This document shows, piece by piece, positions 33,721 to 46,809 of a DNA stretch of 64,000 nucleotides; within the stretch, counting starts at the first letter, position 1; the number at the start of each line of letters is the position of its first letter. Both the position numbers and the translations under genes were made by a program. The notes under the pieces were generated by a model. It ran no database searches, was not told where the DNA came from, and was given only the letters and a program-made list of their open reading frames with translations. Origin of the DNA: Oscheius dolichura (taxonomy: Eukaryota; Nematoda; Chromadorea; Rhabditida; Rhabditidae); the NCBI GenBank assembly GCA_932521035.1, contig OW051493.1, positions 10,562,001 to 10,626,000 on the forward strand, written 5' to 3'.

Positions 33721-36700
33721 CACGAAAGAGCATTCCGTTTTTAGCTGGTGGCTTCAAAAAGAGCATTCCGTTTTTAGCTGGTGCACACGAAGGAGCATTC
33801 CGTTTATAGCTGGTGGACACGAAGGAGCATTCCGTTTTTAGCTGGTGGACACGAAGGAGCATTCCGTTTTTAGCTGGTGGACACGAAGGAGCATTCCGTT
33901 TATAGCTGGTGGACACGAAGGAGCATTCCGTTTTTAGCTGGTGGACACGAAGGAGCATTCCGTTTTTAGCTGGTGGACACGAAGGAGCCTTCCGTTTTTA
34001 GCTGGTGGACACGAAGGAGCCTTCCGTTTTTAGCTGGTGGCTTCAAAAAGAGCGTTCCGTTTTTAGCTGGTGGACACGAAGGAGCATTCCGTTTTTAGCT
34101 GGTGGACACGAAGGAGCATTCCGTTTTTAGCTGGTGGACACGAAGGAGCCTTCCGTTTTTAGCTGGTGGCTTCAAAAAGAGCGTTCCGTTTTTAGCTGGT
34201 GGACACGAAGGAGCCTTCCGTTTTTAGCTGGTGGACACGAAGGAGCATTCCGTTTATAGCTGGTGGACACGAAGGAGCATTCCGTTTTTAGCTGGTGGAC
34301 ACGAAGGAGCATTCCGTTTTTAGCTGGTGGACACGAAGGAGCCTTCCGTTTTTAGCTGGTGGCTTCAAAAAGAGCGTTCCGTTTTTAGCTGGTGGACACG
34401 AAGGAGCATTCCGTTTTTAGCTGGTGGACACGAAGGAGCATTCCGTTTTTAGCTGGTGGACACGAAGGAGCATTCCGTTTTTAGCTGGTGGACACGAAGG
34501 AGCCTTCCGTTTTTAGCTGGTGGCTTCAAAAAGAGCGTTCCGTTTTTAGCTGGTGGACACGAAGGAGCCTTCCGTTTTTAGCTGGTGGCTTCAAAAAGAG
34601 CGTTCCGTTTTTAGCTGGTGGACACGAAGGAGCCTTCCGTTTTTAGCTGGTGGCTTCAAAAAGAGCGTTCCGTTTTTAGCTGGTGGACACGAAGGAGCAT
34701 TCCGTTTATAGCTGGTGGACACGAAGGAGCATTCCGTTTTTAGCTGGTGGACACGAAGGAGCGTTCCGTTTTTAGCTGGTGGACACGAAGGAGCATTCGG
34801 TTTTTAGCTGGTGGACACGAAGGAGCATTCGGTTTTTAGCTGGTGGACACGAAGGAGCATTCCGTTTTTAGCTGGTGGACACGAAGGAGCATTCGGTTTT
34901 TAGCTGGTGGACACGAAGGAGCCTTCCGTTTTTAGCTGGTGGCTTCAAAAAGAGCGTTCCGTTTTTAGCTGGTGGACACGAAGGAGGATTCGGTTTTTAG
35001 CTGGTGGACACGAAGGAGCATTCGGTTTTTAGCTGGTGGACACGAAGGAGCATTCCGTTTCTAGCTGGTGGCTTCAAAAAGAGCGTTCCTTTTTTAGCTG
35101 GTGGACACGAAGGAGCATTCGGTTTTTAGCTGGTGGACACGAAAGAGCATTCCGTTTTTAGCTGGTGGCTTCAAAAAGAGCATTCCGTTTTTAGCTGGTG
35201 CACACGAAGGAGCATTCCGTTTATAGCTGGTGGACACGAAGGAGCATTCCGTTTTTAGCTGGTGGACACGAAGGAGCATTCCGTTTTTAGCTGGTGGACA
35301 CGAAGGAGCATTCCGTTTATAGCTGGTGGACACGAAGGAGCATTCCGTTTTTAGCTGGTGGACACGAAGGAGCCTTCCGTTTTTAGCTGGTGGCTTCAAA
35401 AAGAGCGTTCCGTTTTTAGCTGGTGGACACGAAGGAGCATTCCGTTTTTAGCTGGTGGACACGAAGGAGCATTCCGTTTTTAGCTGGTGGACACGAAGGA
35501 GCATTCCGTTTTTAGCTGGTGGACACGAAGGAGCCTTCCGTTTTTAGCTGGTGGCTTCAAAAAGAGCGTTCCGTTTTTAGCTGGTGGACACGAAGGAGCA
35601 TTCCGTTTTTAGCTGGTGGACACGAAGGAGCCTTCCGTTTTTAGCTGGTGGCTTCAAAAAGAGCGTTCCGTTTTTAGCTGGTGGACACGAAGGAGCATTC
35701 GGTTTTTAGCTGGTGGACACGAAGGAGCATTCGGTTTTTAGCTGGTGGACACGAAAGAGCCTTCCGTTTTTAGCTGGTGGCTTCAAAAAGAGCGTTCCGT
35801 TTTTAGCTGGTGGACACGAAGGAGCATTCCGTTTTTAGCTGGTGGACACGAAGGAGCATTCCGTTTTTAGCTGGTGGCTTCAAAAAGAGCGTTCCGTTTT
35901 TAGCTGGTGGACACGAAGGAGCATTCCGTTTTTAGCTGGTGGACACGAAGGAGCATTCCGTTTATAGCTGGTGGACACGAAGGAGCCTTCCGTTTTTAGC
36001 TGGTGGACACGAAGGAGCATACCGTTTTTAGCTGGTGGACACGAAGGAGCATTCCGTTTATAGCTGGTGGACACGAAGGAGCCTTCCGTTTTTAGCTGGT
36101 GGCTTCAAAAAGAGCGTTCCGTTTTTAGCTGGTGGACACGAAGGAGCCTTCCGTTTTTAGCTGGTGGCTTCAAAAAGAGCGTTCCGTTTTTAGCTGGTGG
36201 ACACGAAGGAGCATTCCGTTTATAGCTGGTGGACACGAAGGAGCATTCCGTTTTTAGCTGGTGGACACGAAGAAGCATTCCGTTTTTAGCTGGTGGACAC
36301 GAAGGAGCGTTCCGTTTTTAGCTGGTGGACACGAAGGAGCATTCGGTTTTTAGCTGGTGGACACGAAGGAGCATTCGGTTTTTAGCTGGTGGACACGAAG
36401 GAGCATTCCGTTTTTAGCTGGTGGACACGAAGGAGCATTCGGTTTTTAGCTGGTGGACACGAAGGAGCCTTCCGTTTTTAGCTGGTGGCTTCAAAAAGAG
36501 CGTTCCGTTTTTAGCTGGTGGACACGAAGGAGCATTCGGTTTTTAGCTGGTGGACACGAAGGAGCATTCGGTTTTTAGCTGGTGGACACGAAGGAGCATT
36601 CCGTTTTTAGCTGGTGGACACGAAGGAGCATTCGGTTTTTAGCTGGTGGACACGAAGGAGCATTCCGTTTATAGCTGGTGGACACGAAGGAGCATTCCGT

Positions 36701-37960
36701 TTTTAGCTGGTGGACACGAAGAAGCATTCCGTTTTTAGCTGGTGGACACGAAGGAGCGTTCCGTTTTTAGCTGGTGGACACGAAGGAGCATTCGGTTTTT
36801 AGCTGGTGGACACGAAGGAGCATTCCGTTTTTAGCTGGTGGACACGAAGGAGCATTCCGTTTTTAGCTGGTGGACACGAAGGAGCATTCCGTTTTTAGCT
36901 GGTGGACACGAAGGAGCATTCCGTTTTTAGCTGGTGGACACGAAGGAGCCTTCCGTTTTTAGCTGGTGGCTTCAAAAAGAGCGTTCCGTTTTTAGCTGGT
37001 GGACACGAAGGAGCATTCCGTTTTTAGCTGGTGGACACGAAGGAGCCTTCCGTTTTTAGCTGGTGGCTTCAAAAAGAGCGTTCCGTTTTTAGCTGGTGGA
37101 CACGAAGGAGCATTCGGTTTTTAGCTGGTGGACACGAAGGAGCATTCGGTTTTTAGCTGGTGGACACGAAAGAGCCTTCCGTTTTTAGCTGGTGGCTTCA
37201 AAAAGAGCGTTCCGTTTTTAGCTGGTGGACACGAAGGAGCATTCCGTTTTTAGCTGGTGGACACGAAGGAGCATTCCGTTTTTAGCTGGTGGCTTCAAAA
37301 AGAGCGTTCCGTTTTTAGCTGGTGGACACGAAGGAGCATACCGTTTTTAGCTGGTGGACACGAAGGAGCATTCCGTTTATAGCTGGTGGACACGAAGGAG
37401 CCTTCCGTTTTTAGCTGGTGGACACGAAGGAGCGTTCCGTTTTTAGCTGGTGGACACGAAGGAGCATACCGTTTTTAGCTGGTGGACACGAAGGAGCATT
37501 CCGTTTATAGCTGGTGGACACGAAGGAGCCTTCCGTTTTTAGCTGGTGGCTTCAAAAAGAGCGTTCCGTTTTTAGCTGGTGGACACGAAGGAGCCTTCCG
37601 TTTTTAGCTGGTGGCTTCAAAAAGAGCGTTCCGTTTTTAGCTGGTGGACACGAAGGAGCATTCCGTTTATAGCTGGTGGACACGAAGGAGCATTCCGTTT
37701 TTAGCTGGTGGACACGAAGAAGCATTCCGTTTTTAGCTGGTGGACACGAAGGAGCGTTCCGTTTTTAGCTGGTGGACACGAAGGAGCATTCGGTTTTTAG
37801 CTGGTGGACACGAAGGAGCATTCGGTTTTTAGCTGGTGGACACGAAGGAGCATTCCGTTTTTAGCTGGTGGACACGAAGGAGCATTCGGTTTTTAGCTGG
37901 TGGACACGAAGGAGCCTTCCGTTTTTAGCTGGTGGCTTCAAAAAGAGCGTTCCGTTTTTA

Positions 37961-40681
37961 GCTGGTGGACACGAAGGAGCATTCGGTTTTTAGCTGGTGG
38001 ACACGAAGGAGCATTCGGTTTTTAGCTGGTGGACACGAAGGAGCATTCCGTTTTTAGCTGGTGGACACGAAGGAGCATTCGGTTTTTAGCTGGTGGACAC
38101 GAAGGAGCATTCGGTTTTTAGCTGGTGGACACGAAGGAGCATTCCGTTTTTAGCTGGTGGACACGAAAGAGCATTCCGTTTTTAGCTGGTGGACACGAAG
38201 GAGCATTCCGTTTTTAGCTGGTGGACACGAAGGAGCATTCCGTTTTTAGCTGGTGGACACGAAGGAGCATTCCGTTTTTAGCTGGTGGACACGAAAGAGC
38301 ATTCCGTTTTTAGCTGGTGGACACGAAAGAGCATTCCGTTTTTAGCTGGTGGACACGAAGGAGCATTCCGTTTTTAGCTGGTGGACACGAAGGAGCATTC
38401 GGTTTTTAGCTGGTGGACACGAAGGAGCATTCGGTTTTTAGCTGGTGGACACGAAGGAGCATTCGGTTTTTAGCTGGTGGACACGAAAGAGCCTTCCGTT
38501 TTTAGCTGGTGGACACGAAAGAGCCTTCCGTTTTTAGCTGGTGGACACGAAGGAGCATTCCGTTTTTAGCTGGTGGACACGAAGGAGCATTCCCTTTATA
38601 GCTGGTGGACACGAAGGAGCATTCCGTTTTTAGCTGGTGGACACGAAAGAGCATTCCGTTTTTAGCTGGTGGACACGAAGGAGCATTCCGTTTATAGCTG
38701 GTGGACACGAAGGAGCATTCCGTTTTTAGCTGGTGGACACGAAGGAGCATTCCGTTTTTAGCTGGTGGACACGAAGGAGCATTCCGTTTTTAGCTGGTGG
38801 ACACGAAAGAGCATTCCGTTTTTAGCTGGTGGACACGAAGGAGCATTCCGTTTTTAGCTGGTGGACACGAAGGAGCATTCCGTTTTTAGCTGGTGGACAC
38901 GAAGGAGCATTCCGTTTTTAGCTGGTGGACACGAAAGAGCATTCCGTTTTTAGCTGGTGGACACGAAGGAGCATTCCGTTTTTAGCTGGTGGACACGAAA
39001 GAGCATTCCGTTTTTAGCTGGTGGACACGAAGGAGCATTCCGTTTTTAGCTGGTGGACACGAAGGAGCATTCGGTTTTTAGCTGGTGGACACGAAGGAGC
39101 CTTCCGTTTTTAGCTGGTGGCTTCAAAAAGAGCGTTCCGTTTTTAGCTGGTGGACACGAAGGAGCATTCGGTTTTTAGCTGGTGGACACGAAGGAGCATT
39201 CGGTTTTTAGCTGGTGGACACGAAGGAGCATTCCGTTTTTAGCTGGTGGACACGAAGGAGCATTCGGTTTTTAGCTGGTGGACACGAAGGAGCATTCGGT
39301 TTTTAGCTGGTGGACACGAAGGAGCATTCCGTTTTTAGCTGGTGGACACGAAAGAGCATTCCGTTTTTAGCTGGTGGACACGAAGGAGCATTCCGTTTTT
39401 AGCTGGTGGACACGAAGGAGCATTCCGTTTTTAGCTGGTGGACACGAAGGAGCATTCCGTTTTTAGCTGGTGGACACGAAGGAGCATTCCGTTTTTAGCT
39501 GGTGGACACGAAAGAGCATTCCGTTTTTAGCTGGTGGACACGAAAGAGCATTCCGTTTTTAGCTGGTGGACACGAAGGAGCATTCCGTTTTTAGCTGGTG
39601 GACACGAAGGAGCCTTCCGTTTTTAGCTGGTGGACACGAAGGAGCATTCCGTTTTTAGCTGGTGGACACGAAGGAGCATTCCGTTTATAGCTGGTGGACA
39701 CGAAGGAGCCTTCCGTTTTTAGCTGGTGGACACGAAGGAGCATTCCGTTTTTAGCTGGTGGACACGAAGGAGCATTCCGTTTATAGCTGGTGGACACGAA
39801 GGAGCCTTCCGTTTTTAGCTGGTGGACACGAAGGAGCATTCCCTTTATAGCTGGTGGACACGAAGGAGCATTCCGTTTTTAGCTGGTGGACACGAAGGAG
39901 CATTCCGTTTTTAGCTGGTGGACACGAAAGAGCATTCCGTTTTTAGCTGGTGGACACGAAGGAGCATTCCGTTTTTAGCTGGTGGACACGAAAGAGCATT
40001 CCGTTTTTAGCTGGTGGACACGAAGGAGCATTCCGTTTTTAGCTGGTGGACACGAAGGAGCATTCCGTTTTTAGCTGGTGGACACGAAGGAGCATTCCGT
40101 TTTTAGCTGGTGGACACGAAGGAGCCTTCCGTTTTTAGCTGGTGGACACGAAGGAGCATTCCGTTTTTAGCTGGTGGACACGAAGGAGCATTCCGTTTAT
40201 AGCTGGTGGACACGAAGGAGCCTTCCGTTTTTAGCTGGTGGACACGAAGGAGCATTCCGTTTTTAGCTGGTGGACACGAAGGAGCATTCCGTTTATAGCT
40301 GGTGGACACGAAGGAGCCTTCCGTTTTTAGCTGGTGGACACGAAGGAGCATTCCGTTTTTAGCTGGTGGACACGAAGGAGCATTCCGTTTTTAGCTGGTG
40401 GACACGAAGGAGCATTCCGTTTTTAGCTGGTGGACACGAAGGAGCATTCCGTTTTTAGCTGGTGGACACGAAGGAGCCTTCCGTTTTTAGCTGGTGGACA
40501 CGAAGGAGCATTCCGTTTTTAGCTGGTGGACACGAAGGAGCATTCCGTTTATAGCTGGTGGACACGAAGGAGCCTTCCGTTTTTAGCTGGTGGACACGAA
40601 GGAGCATTCCGTTTTTAGCTGGTGGACACGAAGGAGCATTCCGTTTATAGCTGGTGGACACGAAGGAGCCTTCCGTTTTTA
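37961..40681. repeat. Nearly Q-free zone of array B
   Basis: From 37961 to 39112 and from 39146 to 40681 only P units occur; a single Q unit sits at 39113-39145. AAAGAGCATTCC units are frequent and TTTATAG is sparse except near 39.6-40.6 kb. This is the longest stretch in the window dominated by one unit type and contrasts with the mixed zones on both sides. Confidence 0.88.
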
Positions 40682-42320
40682 GCTGGTGGCTTCAAAAAGA
40701 GCGTTCCGTTTTTAGCTGGTGGACACGAAGGAGCATTCCGTTTTTAGCTGGTGGACACGAAGGAGCATTCCGTTTTTAGCTGGTGGACACGAAGGAGCAT
40801 TCCGTTTATAGCTGGTGGACACGAAGGAGCATTCCGTTTTTAGCTGGTGGACACGAAGGAGCATTCCGTTTTTAGCTGGTGGACACGAAGGAGCATTCCG
40901 TTTTTAGCTGGTGGACACGAAAGAGCATTCCGTTTTTAGCTGGTGGACACGAAGGAGCATTCCGTTTTTAGCTGGTGGACACGAAGGAGCATTCCGTTTT
41001 TAGCTGGTGGACACGAAGGAGCATTCCGTTTTTAGCTGGTGGACACGAAAGAGCATTCCGTTTTTAGCTGGTGGACACGAAGGAGCATTCCGTTTTTAGC
41101 TGGTGGACACGAAAGAGCATTCCGTTTTTAGCTGGTGGACACGAAGGAGCATTCCGTTTTTAGCTGGTGGCTTCAAAAAGAGCGTTCCGTTTTTAGCTGG
41201 TGGACACGAAGGAGCATTCCGTTTTTAGCTGGTGGACACGAAGGAGCATTCCGTTTATAGCTGGTGGACACGAAGGAGCCTTCCGTTTTTAGCTGGTGGA
41301 CACGAAGGAGCATTCCGTTTTTAGCTGGTGGCTTCAAAAAGAGCGTTCCGTTTTTAGCTGGTGGACACGAAGGAGCATTCCGTTTTTAGCTGGTGGACAC
41401 GAAGGAGCATTCCGTTTTTAGCTGGTGGACACGAAGGAGCATTCCGTTTATAGCTGGTGGACACGAAGGAGCATTCCGTTTTTAGCTGGTGGACACGAAG
41501 GAGCATTCCGTTTTTAGCTGGTGGACACGAAGGAGCATTCCGTTTATAGCTGGTGGACACGAAGGAGCATTCCGTTTTTAGCTGGTGGACACGAAGGAGT
41601 ATTCCGTTTTTAGCTGGTGGACACGAAAGAGCATTCCGTTTTTAGCTGCTGGACACGAAGGAGCATTCCGTTTTTAGCTGGTGGCTTCAAAAAGAGCGTT
41701 CCGTTTTTAGCTGGTGGGCACGAAGGAGCATTCCGTTTTTAGCTGGTGGACACGAAGGAGCCTTCCGTTTTTAGCTGGTGGCTTCAAAAAGAGCGTTCCG
41801 TTTTTAGCTGGTGCACACGAAGGAGCCTTCCGTTTTTAGCTGGTGGCTTCAAAAAGAGCGTTCCGTTTTTAGCTGGTGGACACGAAGGAGCATTCCGTTT
41901 TTAGCTGGTGGACACGAAGGAGCATTCCGTTTTTAGCTGGTGGACACGAAGGAGCATTCCGTTTATAGCTGGTGGACACGAAGGAGCATTCCGTTTTTAG
42001 CTGGTGGACACGAAGGAGCATTCCGTTTTTAGCTGGTGGCTTCAAAAAGAGCGTTCCGTTTTTAGCTGGTGGACACGAAGGAGCCTTCCGTTTTTAGCTG
42101 GTGGCTTCAAAAAGAGCGTTCCGTTTTTAGCTGGTGGACACGAAGGAGCCTTCCGTTTTTAGCTGGTGGCTTCAAAAAGAGCGTTCCGTTTTTAGCTGGT
42201 GGACACGAAGGAGCATTCCGTTTTTAGCTGGTGGACACGAAGGAGCATTCGGTTTTTAGCTGGTGGACACGAAGGAGCATTCGGTTTTTAGCTGGTGGAC
42301 ACGAAGGAGCATTCCGTTTT
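40480..42320. repeat. About 1.84-kb block, first copy of the 6330-bp-offset pair
   Basis: Recurs at about 46810-48650. Shared rare markers at an offset of 6330 bp are AGCTGCTGG (41645 and 47975), GGTGGGCACG (41713 and 48043) and GAGTATTCC. The difference I noticed is C at 41814 (GTGCACACG) versus G at 48144. Ends are approximate, set where the units first disagree. Confidence 0.82.
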
Positions 42321-45249
42321 TAGCTGGTGGACACGAAAGAGCTTTCCGTTTTTAGCTGGTGGACACGAAGGAGCATTCCGTTTTTAGCTGGTGGACACGA
42401 AGGAGCATTCCGTTTTTAGCTGGTGGACACGAAGGAGCATTCCGTTTTTAGCTGGTGGACACGAAGGAGCATTCCGTTTTTAGCTGGTGGACACGAAGGA
42501 GCATTCCGTTTATAGCTGGTGGACACGAAGGAGCATTCCGTTTTTAGCTGGTGGACACGAAGGAGCATTCCGTTTATAGCTGGTGGACACGAAAGAGCAT
42601 TCCGTTTTTAGCTGGTGGACACGAAGGAGCATTCGGTTTTTAGCTGGTGGACACGAAGGAGCATTCCGTTTTTAGCTGGTGGACACGAAGGAGCATTCCG
42701 TTTTTAGCTGGTGGACACGAAAGAGCTTTCCGTTTTTAGCTGGTGGACACGAAGGAGCATTCCGTTTTTAGCTGGTGGACACGAAGGAGCATTCCGTTTT
42801 TAGCTGGTGGACACGAAGGAGCATTCCGTTTTTAGCTGGTGGACACGAAGGAGCATTCCGTTTATAGCTGGTGGACACGAAGGAGCATTCCGTTTTTAGC
42901 TGGTGGACACGAAGGAGCATTCCGTTTATAGCTGGTGGACACGAAAGAGCATTCCGTTTTTAGCTGGTGGACACGAAGGAGCATTCCGTTTATAGCTGGT
43001 GGACACGAAGGAGCCTTCCGTTTTTAGCTGGTGGACACGAAAGAGCATTCCGTTTTTAGCTGGTGGACACGAAGGAGCATTCCGTTTTTAGCTGGTGGAC
43101 ACGAAGGAGCATTCCGTTTATAGCTGGTGGACACGAAGGAGCCTTCCGTTTTTAGCTGGTGGCTTCAAAAAGAGCGTTCCGTTTTTAGCTGGTGGACACG
43201 AAGGAGCATTCCGTTTTTAGCTGGTGGACACGAAGGAGCATTCCGTTTATAGCTGGTGGACACGAAAGAGCATTCCGTTTTTAGCTGGTGGACACGAAGG
43301 AGCATTCCGTTTTTAGCTGGTGGACACGAAGGAGCATTCCGTTTATAGCTGGTGGACACGAAGGAGCCTTCCGTTTTTAGCTGGTGGCTTCAAAAAGAGC
43401 GTTCCGTTTTTAGCTGGTGGACACGAAGGAGCATTCCGTTTTTAGCTGGTGGACACGAAGGAGCATTCCGTTTTTAGCTGGTGGACACGAAGGAGCATTC
43501 CGTTTTTAGCTGGTGGACACGAAGGAGCATTCCGTTTTTAGCTGGTGGACACGAAGGAGCATTCCGTTTTTAGCTGGTGGACACGAAAGAGCATTCCGTT
43601 TTTAGCTGGTGGACACGAAGGAGCATTCCGTTTTTAGCTGGTGGACACGAAGGAGCATTCCGTTTTTAGCTGGTGGACACGAAGGAGCATTCCGTTTTTA
43701 GCTGGTGGACACGAAAGAGCATTCCGTTTTTAGCTGGTGGACACGAAGGAGCATTCCGTTTTTAGCTGGTGGACACGAAGGAGCATTCCGTTTTTAGCTG
43801 GTGGACACGAAAGAGCATTCCGTTTTTAGCTGGTGGACACGAAGGAGCATTCCGTTTTTAGCTGGTGGACACGAAAGAGCATTCCGTTTTTAGCTGGTGG
43901 ACACGAAGGAGCATTCCGTTTTTAGCTGGTGGACACGAAAGAGCATTCCGTTTTTAGCTGGTGGACACGAAGGAGCATTCCGTTTTTAGCTGGTGGCTTC
44001 AAAAAGAGCGTTCCGTTTTTAGCTGGTGGACACGAAGGAGCATTCCGTTTTTAGCTGGTGGACACGAAGGAGCCTTCCGTTTTTAGCTGGTGGCTTCAAA
44101 AAGAGCGTTCCGTTTTTAGCTGGTGGACACGAAGGAGCATTCCGTTTTTAGCTGGTGGACACGAAGGAGCATTCCGTTTATAGCTGGTGGACACGAAGGA
44201 GCCTTCCGTTTTTAGCTGGTGGACACGAAGGAGCATTCCATTTTTAGCTGGTGGACACGAAGGAGCATTCCGTTTATAGCTGGTGGACACGAAGGAGCAT
44301 TTCGTTTTTAGCTGGTGGACACGAAGGAGCATTCCGTTTATAGCTGGTGGACACGAAGGAGCCTTCCGTTTTTAGCTGGTGGCTTCAAAAAGAGCGTTCC
44401 GTTTTTAGCTGGTGGACACGAAGGAGCATTCCGTTTTTAGCTGGTGGACACGAAGGAGCATTCCGTTTATAGCTGGTGGACACGAAAGAGCATTCCGTTT
44501 TTAGCTGGTGGACACGAAGGAGCATTCCGTTTTTAGCTGGTGGACACGAAGGAGCATTCCGTTTATAGCTGGTGGACACGAAGGAGCCTTCCGTTTTTAG
44601 CTGGTGGCTTCAAAAAGAGCGTTCCGTTTTTAGCTGGTGGACACGAAGGAGCATTCCGTTTTTAGCTGGTGGACACGAAGGAGCATTCCGTTTTTAGCTG
44701 GTGGACACGAAGGAGCATTCCGTTTTTAGCTGGTGGACACGAAGGAGCATTCCGTTTTTAGCTGGTGGACACGAAGGAGCATTCCGTTTTTAGCTGGTGG
44801 ACACGAAAGAGCATTCCGTTTTTAGCTGGTGGACACGAAGGAGCATTCCGTTTTTAGCTGGTGGACACGAAGGAGCATTCCGTTTTTAGCTGGTGGACAC
44901 GAAAGAGCATTCCGTTTTTAGCTGGTGGACACGAAGGAGCATTCCGTTTTTAGCTGGTGGACACGAAAGAGCATTCCGTTTTTAGCTGGTGGACACGAAG
45001 GAGCATTCCGTTTTTAGCTGGTGGACACGAAAGAGCATTCCGTTTTTAGCTGGTGGACACGAAGGAGCATTCCGTTTTTAGCTGGTGGACACGAAGGAGC
45101 ATTCCGTTTTTAGCTGGTGGACACGAAGGAGCCTTCCGTTTTTAGCTGGTGGCTTCAAAAAGAGCGTTCCGTTTTTAGCTGGTGGACACGAAGGAGCATT
45201 CCGTTTTTAGCTGGTGGACACGAAGGAGCCTTCCGTTTTTAGCTGGTGG

Positions 45250-46740
45250 CTTCAAAAAGAGCGTTCCGTTTTTAGCTGGTGGACACGAAGGAGCATTCCG
45301 TTTTTAGCTGGTGGACACGAAGGAGCATTCCGTTTATAGCTGGTGGACACGAAGGAGCCTTCCGTTTTTAGCTGGTGGACACGAAGGAGCATTCCATTTT
45401 TAGCTGGTGGACACGAAGGAGCATTCCGTTTATAGCTGGTGGACACGAAGGAGCCTTCCGTTTTTAGCTGGTGGCTTCAAAAAGAGCGTTCCGTTTTTAG
45501 CTGGTGGACACGAAGGAGCCTGCCGTTTTTAGCTGGTGGCTTCAAAAAGAGCGTTCCGTTTTTAGCTGGTGGACACGAAGGAGCATTCCGTTTTTAGCTG
45601 GTGGACACGAAGGAGCATTCCGTTTTTAGCTGGTGGACACGAAGGAGCATTCCGTTTTTAGCTGGTGGACACGAAGGAGCATTCCGTTTTTAGCTGGTGG
45701 ACACGAAGGAGCATTCCGTTTATAGCTGGTGGACACGAAGGAGCATTCCGTTTTTAGCTGGTGGACACGAAGGAGCATTCCGTTTTTAGCTGGTGGACAC
45801 GAAAGAGCATTCCGTTTATAGCTGGTGGACACGAAGGAGCATTCCGTTTTTAGCTGGTGGACACGAAGGAGCATTCCGTTTTTAGCTGGTGGACACGAAG
45901 GAGCATTCCGTTTTTAGCTGGTGGACACGAAGGAGCATTCCGTTTATAGCTGGTGGCTTCAAAAAGAGCGTTCCGTTTTTAGCTGGTGGCTTCAAAAAGA
46001 GCGTTCCGTTTTTAGCTGGTGGACACGAAGGAGCATTCCGTTTCTAGCTGGTGGCTTCAAAAAGAGCGTTCCTTTTTTAGCTGGTGGACACGAAAGAGCA
46101 TTCCGTTTTTAGCTGGTGGCTTCAAAAAGAGCATTCCGTTTATAGCTGGTGGACACGAAGGAGCATTCCGTTTTTAGCTGGTGGACACGAAGGAGCATTC
46201 CGTTTTTAGCTGGTGGACACGAAGGAGCATTCCGTTTATAGCTGGTGGACACGAAGGAGCATTCCGTTTTTAGCTGGTGGACACGAAGGAGCATTCCGTT
46301 TTTAGCTGGTGGACACGAAGGAGCGTTCCGTTTTTAGCTGGTGGACACGAAGGAGCATTCCGTTTTTAGCTGGTGGCTTCAAAAAGAGCGTTCCGTTTTT
46401 AGCTGGTGGACACGAAGGAGCATTCCGTTTTTAGCTGGTGGACACGAAGGAGCATTCCGTTTTTAGCTGGTGGACACGAAGGAGCATTCCGTTTTTAGCT
46501 GGTGGACACGAAGGAGCATTCCGTTTATAGCTGGTGGACACGAAGGAGCATTCCGTTTTTAGCTGGTGGACACGAAGGAGCATTCCGTTTTTAGCTGGTG
46601 GACACGAAGGAGCCTTCCGTTTTTAGCTGGTGGCTTCAAAAAGAGCGTTCCGTTTTTAGCTGGTGGACACGAAGGAGCATTCCGTTTTTAGCTGGTGGAC
46701 ACGAAGGAGCATTCCGTTTTTAGCTGGTGGACACGAAGGA
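45250..46740. repeat. About 1.5-kb block, first copy of the 5655-bp-offset pair
   Basis: Matches about 50905-52395 at an offset of 5655 bp. Markers are GAGCCTGCCG (45520 and 51175 areas), the linked TTTCTAG/Q pair (46042 and 51697), and a GAGCGTTCC P unit (46321 and 51976). The left flank follows a different offset: 43165-44090 corresponds to about 49976-50900 at 6811 bp, so the relation is a mosaic. Confidence 0.78.
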
Positions 46741-46809
46741 GCCTTCCGTTTTTAGCTGGTGGCTTCAAAAAGAGCGTTCCGTTTTTAGCTGGTGGACACG
46801 AAGGAGCAT

